A DNA stretch of 64,000 bases from Streptomyces canus (GTDB lineage: Bacteria > Actinomycetota > Actinomycetes > Streptomycetales > Streptomycetaceae). How positions within the stretch are numbered: the stretch's first letter is position 1; every line of letters starts with the position of its first letter. The notes beneath the pieces are model-generated. The model saw only the letters and a list, made by a program, of their open reading frames with translations. It did not search any database and had not been told where the DNA came from. Where the stretch lies: assembly GCF_001514145.1 (NCBI RefSeq), contig NZ_KQ948663.1, positions 382,482 to 446,481 of the forward strand, in the 5' to 3' direction. Both the position numbers and the translations under genes were made by a program. This document shows positions 25,999 to 34,506 of the stretch, one piece after another.

Positions 25999-27195
25999 GT
26001 GTCAGGCCTACGTGCCCAGCGACTGGCCGCACGCCGGGCCGCACGCAGGCGCGCCCTGGGTCGCGGCGTGATGGTCGCGGCGGCCTCCGTGGTGGTCGCC
26101 GTCGGCACCGCGACCGGGATGCTCTCCGCGCTCGACGACCGCGGCGGCTCCGACGAGGCACGGCCGGGGCTCGTCAGCGGCTCCCCCAGCCCGGACTCGC
26201 TGCCCGTCGTGCCCTCGGGGTCCGAGCCGGCCGCGCCCTCCGCCGCCGTCTCGCCCTCGGCGAAGGTGACCGCGTCCCCGTCCCCCAGGAAGGCGAGCCC
26301 CGGTCCGACGAAGGCCCGGCCCACCACCGCCACCCGCCTCTACCGTTATCCCTCCTCCCAGGTGCTCGACTGGGTGCAGGACAACCCGCGCGACCGGCGT
26401 GCCGCTGTCATAGAGTCCCGCATCGCCGACCGGCCGGCCGCGGTCTGGTTCGCCGACTACGCCCCGGCGACCATCACGTCCAGGGTCCGCGCGGTCACGT
26501 CGGGCGGTGCCGCGCAGGACCGGGTCCCGGTGGTCGTGGCGTACGCGATCCCGGACCGTGACTGCGGTGGCGCCTCCCAGGGCGGGGCGCCGGACCTCGG
26601 GGCATACGACGCCTGGATCGACAGGTTCGCGGCGGGGCTCGGCTCCGGCGAGGTCGTCGTGGTCCTGGAGCCCGACTCGATCGCTCAGTCGGAGTGCCTC
26701 TCGGCCGCTCAGAGGGCTGACCGCTTCGCCTCGCTGGCCCGCGCGGGCCGGGTCCTGAAGGCCGCGAACCCCGAGGCACGCGTCTACTACGACGCCGGTC
26801 ACTCCGGCTGGCGTCCGGCGGCCGAGCAGGCGGCCCTGCTGAAGCAGGCGGGCGCCGCCTCGGCCACCTCCTCCGACGGGATCTTCAGCAACGTCTCCAA
26901 CTTCCACACCACGGCTGCCGAGATCGCCTACGACCGTCAGATCCTCGACGCCCTGGACGGACCTCCCGGCCTGGGCGCCGTCATCGACACCAGCCGCAAC
27001 GGCAACGGTGCCCCGCCCGACGGCGAGTGGTGCGACCCGGCCGGCCGGAAGATCGGCCGGGCACCGACCCTGAACACCGGCGAGCCGAGGATCGACGCCT
27101 ACCTGTGGGTGAAGCTGCCGGGGGAATCGGACGGCTGCAAGGGCACACCGGGCACGTTCAGCCCGTCGTACGCCTATGACCTGGCCTCGCCGTAG
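25999..27195 (+). CDS. Secreted glycoside hydrolase family 6 (cellulase)
   Basis: 398 aa. A basic N-terminus and one hydrophobic segment (about 22-45) form a signal/anchor, then a Ser/Pro-rich linker to about 110. The GH6 domain has VVVAYAIPDRDCGG (PROSITE GH6 motif containing the acid Asp), VVLEPDSIAQ, YYDAGHSGW and the C-terminal AYLWVKLPGESDG. It hydrolyses beta-1,4-glucan with inversion. No cellulose-binding module is present. GTG 25999 follows GAGGGGG. Confidence 0.9.
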   Translation: MSGLRAQRLAARRAARRRALGRGVMVAAASVVVAVGTATGMLSALDDRGGSDEARPGLVSGSPSPDSLPVVPSGSEPAAPSAAVSPSAKVTASPSPRKASPGPTKARPTTATRLYRYPSSQVLDWVQDNPRDRRAAVIESRIADRPAAVWFADYAPATITSRVRAVTSGGAAQDRVPVVVAYAIPDRDCGGASQGGAPDLGAYDAWIDRFAAGLGSGEVVVVLEPDSIAQSECLSAAQRADRFASLARAGRVLKAANPEARVYYDAGHSGWRPAAEQAALLKQAGAASATSSDGIFSNVSNFHTTAAEIAYDRQILDALDGPPGLGAVIDTSRNGNGAPPDGEWCDPAGRKIGRAPTLNTGEPRIDAYLWVKLPGESDGCKGTPGTFSPSYAYDLASP

Positions 27196-27199
27196 ACCT

Positions 27200-28411
27200 T
27201 CAGGACCGCCGGTCGGGAAGTGCCGCGGCCGTGGGGCTCAGCTTCGGTCGGTCGCGGTCCCCGGCGCGCAGAACGCCCGCGAAGGCGACGAGGCCGCCGG
27301 CCAGGACGGTCACCAGGACGAAGGAGACCGTCAGGTTGGTGGCCTGGGCCACCCCGCCCAGCAGGCTCGGCGCGATGAGCCCCGAGGTGTAGGTGATGGT
27401 CGCGACGCCCGCGATCGCCTGGCTCGGATTGGGCCCGCTGCGCCCCGCCGCCGCGAAGCACAGCGGCACGACCACCGCGATGCCGAGACCCATCAGGGCG
27501 AAGCCGGTCATCGCCACCGCCGGATGGTCCGCGACGACGATGAGCAGCCCGCCGCCGGCGGCCAGGACACCGCCCAGGCGGACCGTGCGGACCGACCCGA
27601 AGCGGTTGACCACGGCGTCGCCCACGATCCGGGCCACCGCCATGGTGAGCATGAAGCCGGTCGTGCAGGCGGCGGCCAGTCCCGCCGAGGTGTCCAGCCG
27701 GTCCTTGAGATAGACGGCCGACCAGTCCAGGCTCGCCCCCTCCGCGAACACCGCGCAGAAACCGACCGTACCGATCAACAGGGCCGACTTCGGGGGCAGT
27801 GCGAACCGGGGCGGCGGCTCCTCGTCCGCACCGGCCTGCACGTCGAGGACCCACCGGCAGGCCAGCACGCCGAGCACGGTGAGGCAGGCCGTCGCCAGCG
27901 CGAAGTGCACGCGTGCGTCCGCGCCCAGATGCGCGGCGAGCGTGCCGCCCGCCGAGCCGACAAGCGCACCCGCGCTCCACATGCCGTGCAACCCGGACAT
28001 GATCGACTTGCCCAGCAGGTTCTCCACCTCGACACCCAGCGCGTTCATGACCACGTCGGCCATACCGGCGCTCGCGCCGTACACGAACATCGCCAGGCAC
28101 AACGTGTAGAGATTGGGCGCGAGCGCGGGCAGAACCAGGGACAGCGTCCACATCACGATCAGCCCGCGCAGTGCGGCCCGGCTGCCGAAGCGGTGGCTGA
28201 CCCGGGCGGCCAACGGCATCGCGCAGGACGCGCCGAACGCCGTGAAGGCCAGGGCGAAGCCCAGTTGACCCGCGCCCACCGAGGCATGGTCCTGGATCCA
28301 CGGCACCCGCGTCGCGAACGAACCGGTCACGGCCCCGTGCACGGCGAACACGGCGGCCACGGCGTACCGGGCCCGCCGTACCTCTGCCGACGCGTGCACC
28401 ACATCGCTCAT
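27200..28411 (-). CDS. MFS transporter (controlled by the ROK repressor)
   Basis: 403 aa with 12 predicted helices. It starts FAVHGAVTGSFATRVPWI near residue 20, the layout of YbjJ-like MFS proteins; the DUF-free loop lies near 195-210. ATG 28411 has GGGAGGGG seven bases upstream. It diverges from the ROK gene, with a perfect operator between. Substrate is unknown; a sugar or a drug-like molecule would both fit. Confidence 0.88.
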   Translation of the reverse strand: MSDVVHASAEVRRARYAVAAVFAVHGAVTGSFATRVPWIQDHASVGAGQLGFALAFTAFGASCAMPLAARVSHRFGSRAALRGLIVMWTLSLVLPALAPNLYTLCLAMFVYGASAGMADVVMNALGVEVENLLGKSIMSGLHGMWSAGALVGSAGGTLAAHLGADARVHFALATACLTVLGVLACRWVLDVQAGADEEPPPRFALPPKSALLIGTVGFCAVFAEGASLDWSAVYLKDRLDTSAGLAAACTTGFMLTMAVARIVGDAVVNRFGSVRTVRLGGVLAAGGGLLIVVADHPAVAMTGFALMGLGIAVVVPLCFAAAGRSGPNPSQAIAGVATITYTSGLIAPSLLGGVAQATNLTVSFVLVTVLAGGLVAFAGVLRAGDRDRPKLSPTAAALPDRRS

Positions 28412-28460
28412 TGTCGGGCCCCTCCCCGGATCCTCGTCGTCCCGATGCTGCCGCCGTAAA

Positions 28461-28483
28461 CTATCAGGGACCCTGCCTGATAG
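28461..28483. promoter_or_regulatory. Operator between the MFS and ROK genes
   Basis: CTATCAGG, 7-bp spacer, CCTGATAG: perfect 8-bp arms. It is centred about 60 bp from the MFS start and about 54 bp from the ROK start, the right place to control both. Confidence 0.75.
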
Positions 28484-28525
28484 ATAGCGTACTTTCGGCA
28501 CCGCGGATCTGAGAGGATGCCCGGC

Positions 28526-29698
28526 ATGCCCGCATCCCCGAGCACCGCCCGGGCCATCAACGACCGGCTCGCCCTGCGTCTGCTCCAGCAGGAAGGCCCG
28601 CTGACGGCAGGGCAGTTGAAGCAGCTCACCGGACTGTCCAGGCCGAGCGTCGCCGACCTCGTCGAGCGCCTCGCCGCCGCCGGACTGATCCATGTGGTCG
28701 GGGAGTCGGGGGAGCAGCGCCGCGGCCCCAACGCCAGGCTGTACGGCATCGTCGCCGACCAGGCCCATCTCGCGGCTCTCGACGTCCGCACCGAGGGTGT
28801 CTCCGTCATCGTCTCCGACCTGCTGGGCCGGGTGCTGGCCGAGGCGTCGGTGCCCATCGGAGGGGACACGGGGACCGGGCCCGCGGTCGAGCGGGCGGTC
28901 GCGCTGGTCGAACGCGCGGCGAAGGAGGCGGGGGTGCCGGAGCTCCACACCGTCGGCATCGGCGCTCCCGGCCTCATCGACCCGGCCACCGGCGAACTCC
29001 GCGACTCCGGCGGCCTGCCCGAATGGCACCGGCGACTGGTGCTGGCGTTGCAGGAGCGGCTCCCGAAGACGCGCATCCACGTCGAGAACGAGACCAACCT
29101 CGCGGCGCTGGCGGAACAGCGCGAGGGTGCGGCGCAGGACCGGGACACCTTCGTCCTGCTGTGGCTCGGCCACGGCACGGGCGCGGCGGTGGTCCTGGAC
29201 GGCGCTCTGCGCCGGGGCGCGTCGGGCGGCACCGGGGAGATCGGTTTCCTGCCGGTGCCGGGGACGGTGGGGCTGCCGTCCGCGGTGGACTGTGAGGGGG
29301 GCTTCCACTCCCTCGCGGGGTCGGCGGCGATCGTGAGACTGGCGGAGCGGCACGGGCCGGCGGTCGAGGTGGACGGGCACGAGCCGCCGGCCGCGCGCGT
29401 GGTGCGGGAGGCCGTGGCCGGGGGTGCGGCGGACTTCCTCGACGCCCTCGCGGACCGACTGGCCATAGGGGTCGCGTCGGTCGTGGCCATTCTCGACCCG
29501 GGCTGTCTGGTCCTGGGCGGCGAGGTGGGCCGGGCCGGCGGGGCGGACCTCGCGGCCCGGGTGGAGAGCCGGGTCCGCCGTATGTCACCTCTGGCCACGG
29601 AGGTGAGAGCGAGCACGCTGGGCGGAGAAGCGGTCCTGCGGGGAGCCCTGCTCACGGCGAGAGACAGGGTTCAGGACGACTTGTTCGCACCCCGCTAG
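28526..29698 (+). CDS. ROK-family transcriptional repressor
   Basis: 390 aa. A MarR-like winged helix (about 5-65, GQLKQLTGLSRPSVADLVERL) is fused to a ROK sugar-kinase-fold domain (75-380; LLWLGHGTGAAVVLDGALRRG). The usual ROK zinc ligands are missing: GEIGH is GEIGF, and CxCGxxGCxE is reduced to DCEGG. So it is probably a pure sensor, not a kinase. ATG 28526 is preferred because GAGAGG stands nine bases upstream; ATG 28517 directly abuts that SD. Confidence 0.88.
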   Translation: MPASPSTARAINDRLALRLLQQEGPLTAGQLKQLTGLSRPSVADLVERLAAAGLIHVVGESGEQRRGPNARLYGIVADQAHLAALDVRTEGVSVIVSDLLGRVLAEASVPIGGDTGTGPAVERAVALVERAAKEAGVPELHTVGIGAPGLIDPATGELRDSGGLPEWHRRLVLALQERLPKTRIHVENETNLAALAEQREGAAQDRDTFVLLWLGHGTGAAVVLDGALRRGASGGTGEIGFLPVPGTVGLPSAVDCEGGFHSLAGSAAIVRLAERHGPAVEVDGHEPPAARVVREAVAGGAADFLDALADRLAIGVASVVAILDPGCLVLGGEVGRAGGADLAARVESRVRRMSPLATEVRASTLGGEAVLRGALLTARDRVQDDLFAPR

Positions 29699-29740
29699 GG
29701 TCGCGGGGCCCGCAGGTGGTTCCGTCGTCGCAGGCGAAGA

Positions 29741-29778
29741 CCCGGCGGCGGGCAAGGGCCGTCGTCACCGCCGCCGGG
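29741..29778 (+). terminator. Terminator hairpin after the ROK gene
   Basis: CCCGGCGGCGG and CCGCCGCCGGG, perfect 11-bp arms with a 16-base loop, 43 bases after the ROK stop. Confidence 0.75.
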
Positions 29779-29807
29779 CCCGTCTCTGCGGGTGTCCACG
29801 CAGGGCG

Positions 29808-29836
29808 ACCCTAAAAAGGACTAGACCATTAGTCAA
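29808..29836 (-). promoter_or_regulatory. Orphan chitinase-type promoter with DasR-like site
   Basis: Read on the minus strand: TTGACT (29831-29836), 17-bp spacer carrying TGGTCTAGTCC, then TAGGGT (29808-29813). The same 11-mer and the same -35/spacer/-10 geometry occur in front of the chitinase at 44498-44526. DasR binds close to TGGTCTAGACCA. No minus-strand gene lies downstream of this promoter. Confidence 0.65.
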
Positions 29837-29964
29837 TGCATCTGCGCCATCGGCCACTCGGGGTGAGCCGGACATGTCCATCGGTACTGCCTGTGAGCCA
29901 CCCCACACCCTGCGCCCATATGGACGTCGATCAGGCGTGGCACACTGGCTCTGTACCAGAAGCA

Positions 29965-30091
29965 GCGCACTCCGGGGTCGGTGAAAGTCCGAACCGGCGG
30001 TTACAGTCCGCGACCCGACCGCTTCCAGCGGCCGGTTGACCAGGTGAAATTCCTGGACCGACGGTTAAAGTCCGGATGGGAGGCAGTGCGC
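29965..30091 (+). promoter_or_regulatory. FMN riboswitch (RFN element)
   Basis: The aptamer's conserved blocks are present in order: GGTGAAAGTCCGAACCGGCGG, CAGTCCGCGACCC, a variable arm, GGTGAAATTCCTGGACCGACGG and AAAGTCCGGATGGGAGG. The ends GCGCAC (29965) and GTGCGC (30086) close helix P1. FMN binding would shut off the rib operon that starts at 30240. Confidence 0.95.
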
Positions 30092-30126
30092 GGCGGGCGG
30101 GCATTCGTGCGCGCCGCCGTATCGGT

Positions 30127-30142
30127 CCGTCCTCCGGGACGG
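30127..30142 (+). terminator. Hairpin in the riboswitch expression platform
   Basis: CCGTCC-TCCG-GGACGG lies between the aptamer and ribE. With no U-run behind it, it may be an FMN-controlled terminator or simply a leader hairpin. Confidence 0.4.
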
Positions 30143-30239
30143 GTGCGTCCGGCGTCGCCCCCGGTGTCCCTGCTCGTTCATTCTGTCGTCATCGACAGCC
30201 CCGGAGTCCGTGCCCAACGAGGCAGGGAGGACCCGGGAA

Positions 30240-30845
30240 GTGTTCACCGGAATCGTCGAAGAGCTGGGCGAGATCACCGCCGTCGAGAACCTCGGCGACG
30301 CCTGTCGCTTCCGACTGCGCGGCCCCGTCGTCACCGAGGGCGCGAAACACGGGGACTCCATCGCCGTCAACGGCGTCTGCCTCACCGTCGTCGACCACGA
30401 GGGCGACGAGTTCACCGCCGACGTCATGGCCGAGACCCTCGACCGGTCGAGCCTCGGCGCCCTGGGCGTCGGCTCCCGCGTCAACCTCGAGCGTCCCACC
30501 GCCGTGGGCGCGCGCCTCGGTGGGCACATCGTGCAGGGGCACGTGGACGGCACCGGCGAGGTCCTGGAGCGCAAGCCCTCCGAGAACTGGGAGATCATCA
30601 AGATCTCGCTGCCCGCGGACCTCGCGCGCTATGTCGTGGAGAAGGGCTCCATCACGGTCGACGGCATCAGCCTCACCGTCGTGGACGCCGGTCCGGACTA
30701 CTTCACCGTCAGCCTCATCCCCACCACCCTCGCCCTGACCACGCTCGGCCTCAAGCAGCCCGGCGCCCCGGTCAACCTCGAGGTCGACGTCGTCGCCAAG
30801 TACGTCGAGCGCCTGCTCGCGAGCAGTCAGGGGGCGGGGAAGTGA
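30240..30845 (+). CDS. ribE: Riboflavin synthase (alpha subunit)
   Basis: 201 aa. It dismutates two 6,7-dimethyl-8-ribityllumazines to riboflavin. Two internally repeated lumazine-binding folds are visible: MFTGIVEELG ... NGVCLTVV and GGHIVQGHVDG ... DGISLTVV. GTG 30240 gives the canonical MFTGIVEE start; GGGAGG is eight bases upstream. First gene after the FMN riboswitch. Called ribE in Streptomyces nomenclature (ribC/ribB in other genera). Confidence 0.96.
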   Translation: MFTGIVEELGEITAVENLGDACRFRLRGPVVTEGAKHGDSIAVNGVCLTVVDHEGDEFTADVMAETLDRSSLGALGVGSRVNLERPTAVGARLGGHIVQGHVDGTGEVLERKPSENWEIIKISLPADLARYVVEKGSITVDGISLTVVDAGPDYFTVSLIPTTLALTTLGLKQPGAPVNLEVDVVAKYVERLLASSQGAGK

Positions 30846-31483
30846 ACTCCCTCAACACCGAGGCCTTCACCCTGTTCGGCCAGCACATCCTCTGGTCGGA
30901 CATGATCGGCAACATCCTCGGCCTCATCGCCCTCGCCCTCGGCTGGCGGCGCAACCTGTGGAGCTGGCCGGTGCAGTTCGCCTCCGGCCTCATCCTCTTC
31001 GGCGCCTTCTACGGCCACCTCACCGGCAGCGCCGGCAAGCAGGCCGTCGTCATGGTCGTCGCGCTGTACGGCTGGTGGCAGTGGAACCGCAACAAGGGCA
31101 AGTCCGGGGACGGCCACATCGCCCCGCGCTTCGCCACCTGGCGCGAGCGGGCCGCCCTGATCGGCGCCGCCGCCGTCGGCACCGTCGCGGTCGCCCTGCT
31201 CTTCAAGGCCTACCCGACCCTGTCCTGGGACCCCTGGCCGGACGCCTACATCTTCGTCGGCACCGTCGTCGCCATGTACGCCCAGGCCCGCGGCATGGTC
31301 GAGTTCTGGTTCGCCTGGCTCCTCGTCGACCTCGTCGGCGTCCCGCTGAACTTCGCCAACGGCTACGCCTTCTCCGGCTTCGTCTACGTCATCTACGGCG
31401 CGCTCGTCCTGTGGGGCATGCGCGACTGGTGGCTGCGCTCCCGTGAGTCCGAGCAGCCCGCCCTGGAAGGAGCGCCGGCATGA
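30842..31483 (+). CDS. ribM: RibM/PnuX-type riboflavin transporter
   Basis: 213 aa, about seven membrane helices of the PnuC family. GWWQWNRNKGK and NGYAFSGFVYVIYGAL match the family. In Streptomyces davaonensis the same position in the ribE-M-AB-H operon is held by RibM, which carries riboflavin and roseoflavin. GTG 30842 overlaps the ribE stop (GTGA). Position under the FMN riboswitch supports flavin rather than nicotinamide ribose transport. Confidence 0.9.
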   Translation: MNSLNTEAFTLFGQHILWSDMIGNILGLIALALGWRRNLWSWPVQFASGLILFGAFYGHLTGSAGKQAVVMVVALYGWWQWNRNKGKSGDGHIAPRFATWRERAALIGAAAVGTVAVALLFKAYPTLSWDPWPDAYIFVGTVVAMYAQARGMVEFWFAWLLVDLVGVPLNFANGYAFSGFVYVIYGALVLWGMRDWWLRSRESEQPALEGAPA

Positions 31484-32769
31484 CCGCCGCACCCATTCTC
31501 TACAGCACCGACGGCTTCGAGGACTTCGCGCTGGACCCGGTCGAGCAGGCCATCGCCGACATCGCGGCCGGCCGCCCCATCGTGGTCGTCGACGACGAGG
31601 ACCGCGAGAACGAGGGCGACCTGGTCGTCGCCGCCGAGAAGGTCACCCCCGAGATCGTCGCCTTCATGATGAGCGAGTGCCGCGGCCTGATCTGCGCCCC
31701 CATGGAGGGCGACGAACTGGACCGGCTCAAGCTGCCGCAGATGGTCGACGACAACACCGAGTCGATGAAGACCGCGTTCACCGTCTCCGTGGACGCATCC
31801 GGTGCTCACGGTGTGACCACCGGGATCTCGGCCTCCGACCGCGCGACCACGCTCCAGCTCCTCGCGAGCGGCGCCGCCGAGCCCACCGACTTCGTCCGGC
31901 CCGGCCACATCTTCCCGCTGCGCGCCAAGGACGGCGGCGTCCTCACCCGCAACGGCCACACCGAGGCCGCCGTCGACCTCGCCCGGCTCGCGGGACTGCG
32001 CCCGGCCGGAGCGATCGTCGAGATCGCCGGCGAGGACGGCCGGATGCTCCGGCTGCCCGAGCTGATCCCCTTTGCCCGCAAGCACGGACTGACGATCATC
32101 TCCATCGAGGACCTGATCGCCTACCGCCGGACCAGCGAGCCCACCGTCCGCCGCGAGGCCGAGACCCGGCTGCCCACCGCCCACGGCACCTTCAGGGCGT
32201 ACGGCTACCGCTCCACCGTCGACGGCGTCGAGCACGTCGCCCTGGTGCACGGCGAGATCGGCGACGGCGAGGACGTCCTGGTCCGCGTCCACTCCGAGTG
32301 CCTCACCGGCGACATCTTCAGCTCCCTGCGCTGCGACTGCGGCCCCCAGCTGGACGCCTCCCTGGAGCGCATCCAGGCCGAGGGCAGGGGAGTGGTGGTC
32401 TACCTGCGCGGCCACGAGGGGCGCGGCATCGGCCTGCTCTCCAAGCTGCGGGCGTACGAACTCCAGGAACAGGGCCACGACACCCTCGACGCCAACCTGG
32501 AACTCGGCCTGCCCGCCGACGCCCGCGACTACGGCGCCGGCGCGCAGATCCTGGAGGACCTCGGCGTCCACAGCCTGCGCCTGATGACCAACAACCCCGA
32601 CAAGTCCGACGCCCTCCTGCGGCACGGACTCAAGGTCACGGGACGGGAGCCGATGCCCGTACAGGCGGGCGAGCACAACCTCCGCTACCTGCGCACCAAG
32701 CGGGACCGGATGGGCCACGACCTGCCCTGGCTGGACACCACCCCCGTGTCCACCTGCAGCAACCAGTAG
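31480..32769 (+). CDS. ribBA: Bifunctional DHBP synthase / GTP cyclohydrolase II
   Basis: 429 aa. Residues about 18-215 make 3,4-dihydroxy-2-butanone 4-phosphate (VVVDDEDRENEGDLV, SGAHGVTTGISASDR, FVRPGHIFPL). Residues about 220-415 open GTP (VRVHSECLTGDIFSSLRCDCG with the three zinc cysteines; LRGHEGRGIGL; TNNPDK). Both domains have full motifs. The ATG overlaps the ribM stop by 4 bp. Confidence 0.97.
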   Translation: MTAAPILYSTDGFEDFALDPVEQAIADIAAGRPIVVVDDEDRENEGDLVVAAEKVTPEIVAFMMSECRGLICAPMEGDELDRLKLPQMVDDNTESMKTAFTVSVDASGAHGVTTGISASDRATTLQLLASGAAEPTDFVRPGHIFPLRAKDGGVLTRNGHTEAAVDLARLAGLRPAGAIVEIAGEDGRMLRLPELIPFARKHGLTIISIEDLIAYRRTSEPTVRREAETRLPTAHGTFRAYGYRSTVDGVEHVALVHGEIGDGEDVLVRVHSECLTGDIFSSLRCDCGPQLDASLERIQAEGRGVVVYLRGHEGRGIGLLSKLRAYELQEQGHDTLDANLELGLPADARDYGAGAQILEDLGVHSLRLMTNNPDKSDALLRHGLKVTGREPMPVQAGEHNLRYLRTKRDRMGHDLPWLDTTPVSTCSNQ

Positions 32770-32797
32770 CACAAGCACTCCGAGGAGACTGAAGAAC

Positions 32798-33283
32798 GTG
32801 AGCGGCAAGGGCGCACCGGAGCTGTCCGTACGCAACGTGGGTGACCTGCGGGTCGCCGTCATCGCGGCGCAGTGGCACGAGAAGGTGATGGACGGACTGG
32901 TGGACGGCGCTCTGCGCGCCCTGCACGACCTGGGCATCGACGAGCCGACCCTGCTCCGGGTCCCCGGCAGTTGGGAGCTCCCGGTCGTCGCCAAGGTCCT
33001 CGCGGGCCGAGGCTACGACGCGATCGTCGCCCTCGGCGTCGTCATCCGCGGCGGCACCCCGCACTTCGAGTACGTGTGCCAGGGCGTCACCCAGGGCCTC
33101 ACCCAGGTCTCGGTGGACACCGGCGTCCCCGTCGGCATGGGTGTCCTCACCTGCGACACCGAGGAGCAGGCCCTGGACCGCGCGGGCATCGAGGGCTCCA
33201 ACGAGGACAAGGGGCACGAGGCGGTGACCGCCGCGGTGGCCACGGCGGCCACCCTCCGCTCAGTATCTGAACCGTGGCGTTAG
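32798..33283 (+). CDS. ribH: 6,7-dimethyl-8-ribityllumazine synthase
   Basis: 161 aa, usual length. Catalytic/binding blocks: FN-type start AAQWHEKVMDGLVDGA, VPGSWELPVVA, ALGVVIRGGTPHFEYV (with the catalytic His) and GSNEDKGHEA. It joins the ribBA product to 5-amino-6-ribitylaminouracil and hands the lumazine to RibE. GTG 32798 follows GAGGAG by 12 bases. The operon lacks ribD/ribG, which must lie elsewhere. Confidence 0.96.
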   Translation: MSGKGAPELSVRNVGDLRVAVIAAQWHEKVMDGLVDGALRALHDLGIDEPTLLRVPGSWELPVVAKVLAGRGYDAIVALGVVIRGGTPHFEYVCQGVTQGLTQVSVDTGVPVGMGVLTCDTEEQALDRAGIEGSNEDKGHEAVTAAVATAATLRSVSEPWR

Positions 33284-33301
33284 GTGGTGCGGGCTTACGC
33301 G

Positions 33302-33307
33302 TAAAGT
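33302..33307 (+). promoter_or_regulatory. -10 element of hisE with minimal or no 5' leader
   Basis: TAAAGT ends ten bases before ATG 33318 and no SD separates them. Transcription would start within three bases of the ATG, implying a leaderless or nearly leaderless hisE-hisG message. Confidence 0.5.
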
Positions 33308-33317
33308 GGGCGCCACC

Positions 33318-33590
33318 ATGTCCAATAAGACGTTCGAGGAGCTCTTCACCGAGCTCCAGCACAAGGCCGCCAACGGCGATCCCGCCACTTCCCGCACCGC
33401 AGAGCTGGTCGGCAAGGGCGTCCATGCCATCGGCAAGAAGGTCGTCGAAGAGGCCGCCGAGGTCTGGATGGCCGCCGAGTACGAGGGCAAGGAGGCGGCC
33501 GCCGAGGAGATCTCGCAGCTGCTGTACCACGTCCAGGTGATGATGGTCGCGCGCGGGATCTCCCTCGACGACGTCTACGCCCACCTCTAA
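33318..33590 (+). CDS. hisE: Phosphoribosyl-ATP pyrophosphatase
   Basis: 90 aa MazG-fold enzyme for the second step of histidine synthesis (PR-ATP to PR-AMP). Metal-binding EEAAEVWMAAEYEGKEAAAEE is present. ATG 33318 begins the family sequence MSNKTFEELF. It is 34 bp after ribH but appears to have its own -10 element. hisG follows at 44 bp. Confidence 0.96.
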   Translation: MSNKTFEELFTELQHKAANGDPATSRTAELVGKGVHAIGKKVVEEAAEVWMAAEYEGKEAAAEEISQLLYHVQVMMVARGISLDDVYAHL

Positions 33591-33634
33591 GCCAGTCGCC
33601 GAAACAACCCCTGAGAGCAAAGGAAGCCGACCTC

Positions 33635-34492
33635 ATGCTGCGCATCGCCGTCCCCAACAAGGGTTCCCTGTCAGGCCCCGCGGGGGAGATGCTGCATGAG
33701 GCCGGCTACCAGCAGCGCCGCGAATCCAAGGAACTGCGGATCGTCGACCCGGTCAACGACGTGGAGTTCTTCTACCTCCGCCCCCGGGACATCGCGATCT
33801 ACGTCTCCTCCGGCCAGCTCGACATCGGCATCACCGGCCGCGACCTGCTGATCGACTCCGGAGCCGACGCCGAGGAGATCCTCCCGCTCGGCTTCGCCCG
33901 CTCCACCTTCCGCTTCGCGTCCAAGCCCGGTGAGGCGAACGGCGTCGAGGACCTGAAGGGCAAGACGGTCGCCACCTCGTACGAGGGGATCGTCGCGGGG
34001 CACCTCGCCGACCACGGCATCGACGCCTCCGTCGTCCACCTCGACGGCGCCGTCGAGACCGCCATCGAGCTCGGGGTCGCCGAGGTCATCGCCGACGTCG
34101 TCGAGACCGGCACCAGCCTGCGCAACGCCGGACTGGAGGTCTTCGGCGAGCCCATCATGAAGTCCGAGGCCGTCGTCATCCGCCGCACCGGCGCCGACGG
34201 CGAGGAAGCTGCCGAGTCGAAGGTTCAGCAGTTCCTGCGCCGCCTCCAGGGCGTCCTCGTGGCCCGGACGTACGTGATGATGGACTACGACTGCCGCGTC
34301 GAGCAGCTCGAGAAGGCCGTCGCGCTCACCCCGGGCCTCGAGTCCCCGACCGTCTCCCCGCTGCACAACGAGGGCTGGGTCGCCGTCCGCGCGATGGTCC
34401 CCGCCAAGGAGGCGCAGCGGATCATGGACGACCTGTACGACATCGGCGCGCGGGCCATCCTGACGACGGCCATCCACGCCTGCCGTCTCTGA
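33635..34492 (+). CDS. hisG: ATP phosphoribosyltransferase (long form)
   Basis: 285 aa, the long hexameric type, with the C-terminal histidine-feedback domain (about 210-285). The catalytic domain has LRIAVPNKGSLS, DIGITGRDLL and the PRPP loop DVVETGTSLRNAGL. An AAAGGAAG ribosome site precedes the ATG at 33635. First committed step of histidine synthesis, in an operon with hisE. Confidence 0.97.
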   Translation: MLRIAVPNKGSLSGPAGEMLHEAGYQQRRESKELRIVDPVNDVEFFYLRPRDIAIYVSSGQLDIGITGRDLLIDSGADAEEILPLGFARSTFRFASKPGEANGVEDLKGKTVATSYEGIVAGHLADHGIDASVVHLDGAVETAIELGVAEVIADVVETGTSLRNAGLEVFGEPIMKSEAVVIRRTGADGEEAAESKVQQFLRRLQGVLVARTYVMMDYDCRVEQLEKAVALTPGLESPTVSPLHNEGWVAVRAMVPAKEAQRIMDDLYDIGARAILTTAIHACRL

Positions 34493-34506
34493 GGGGCGCA
34501 CCGCAG

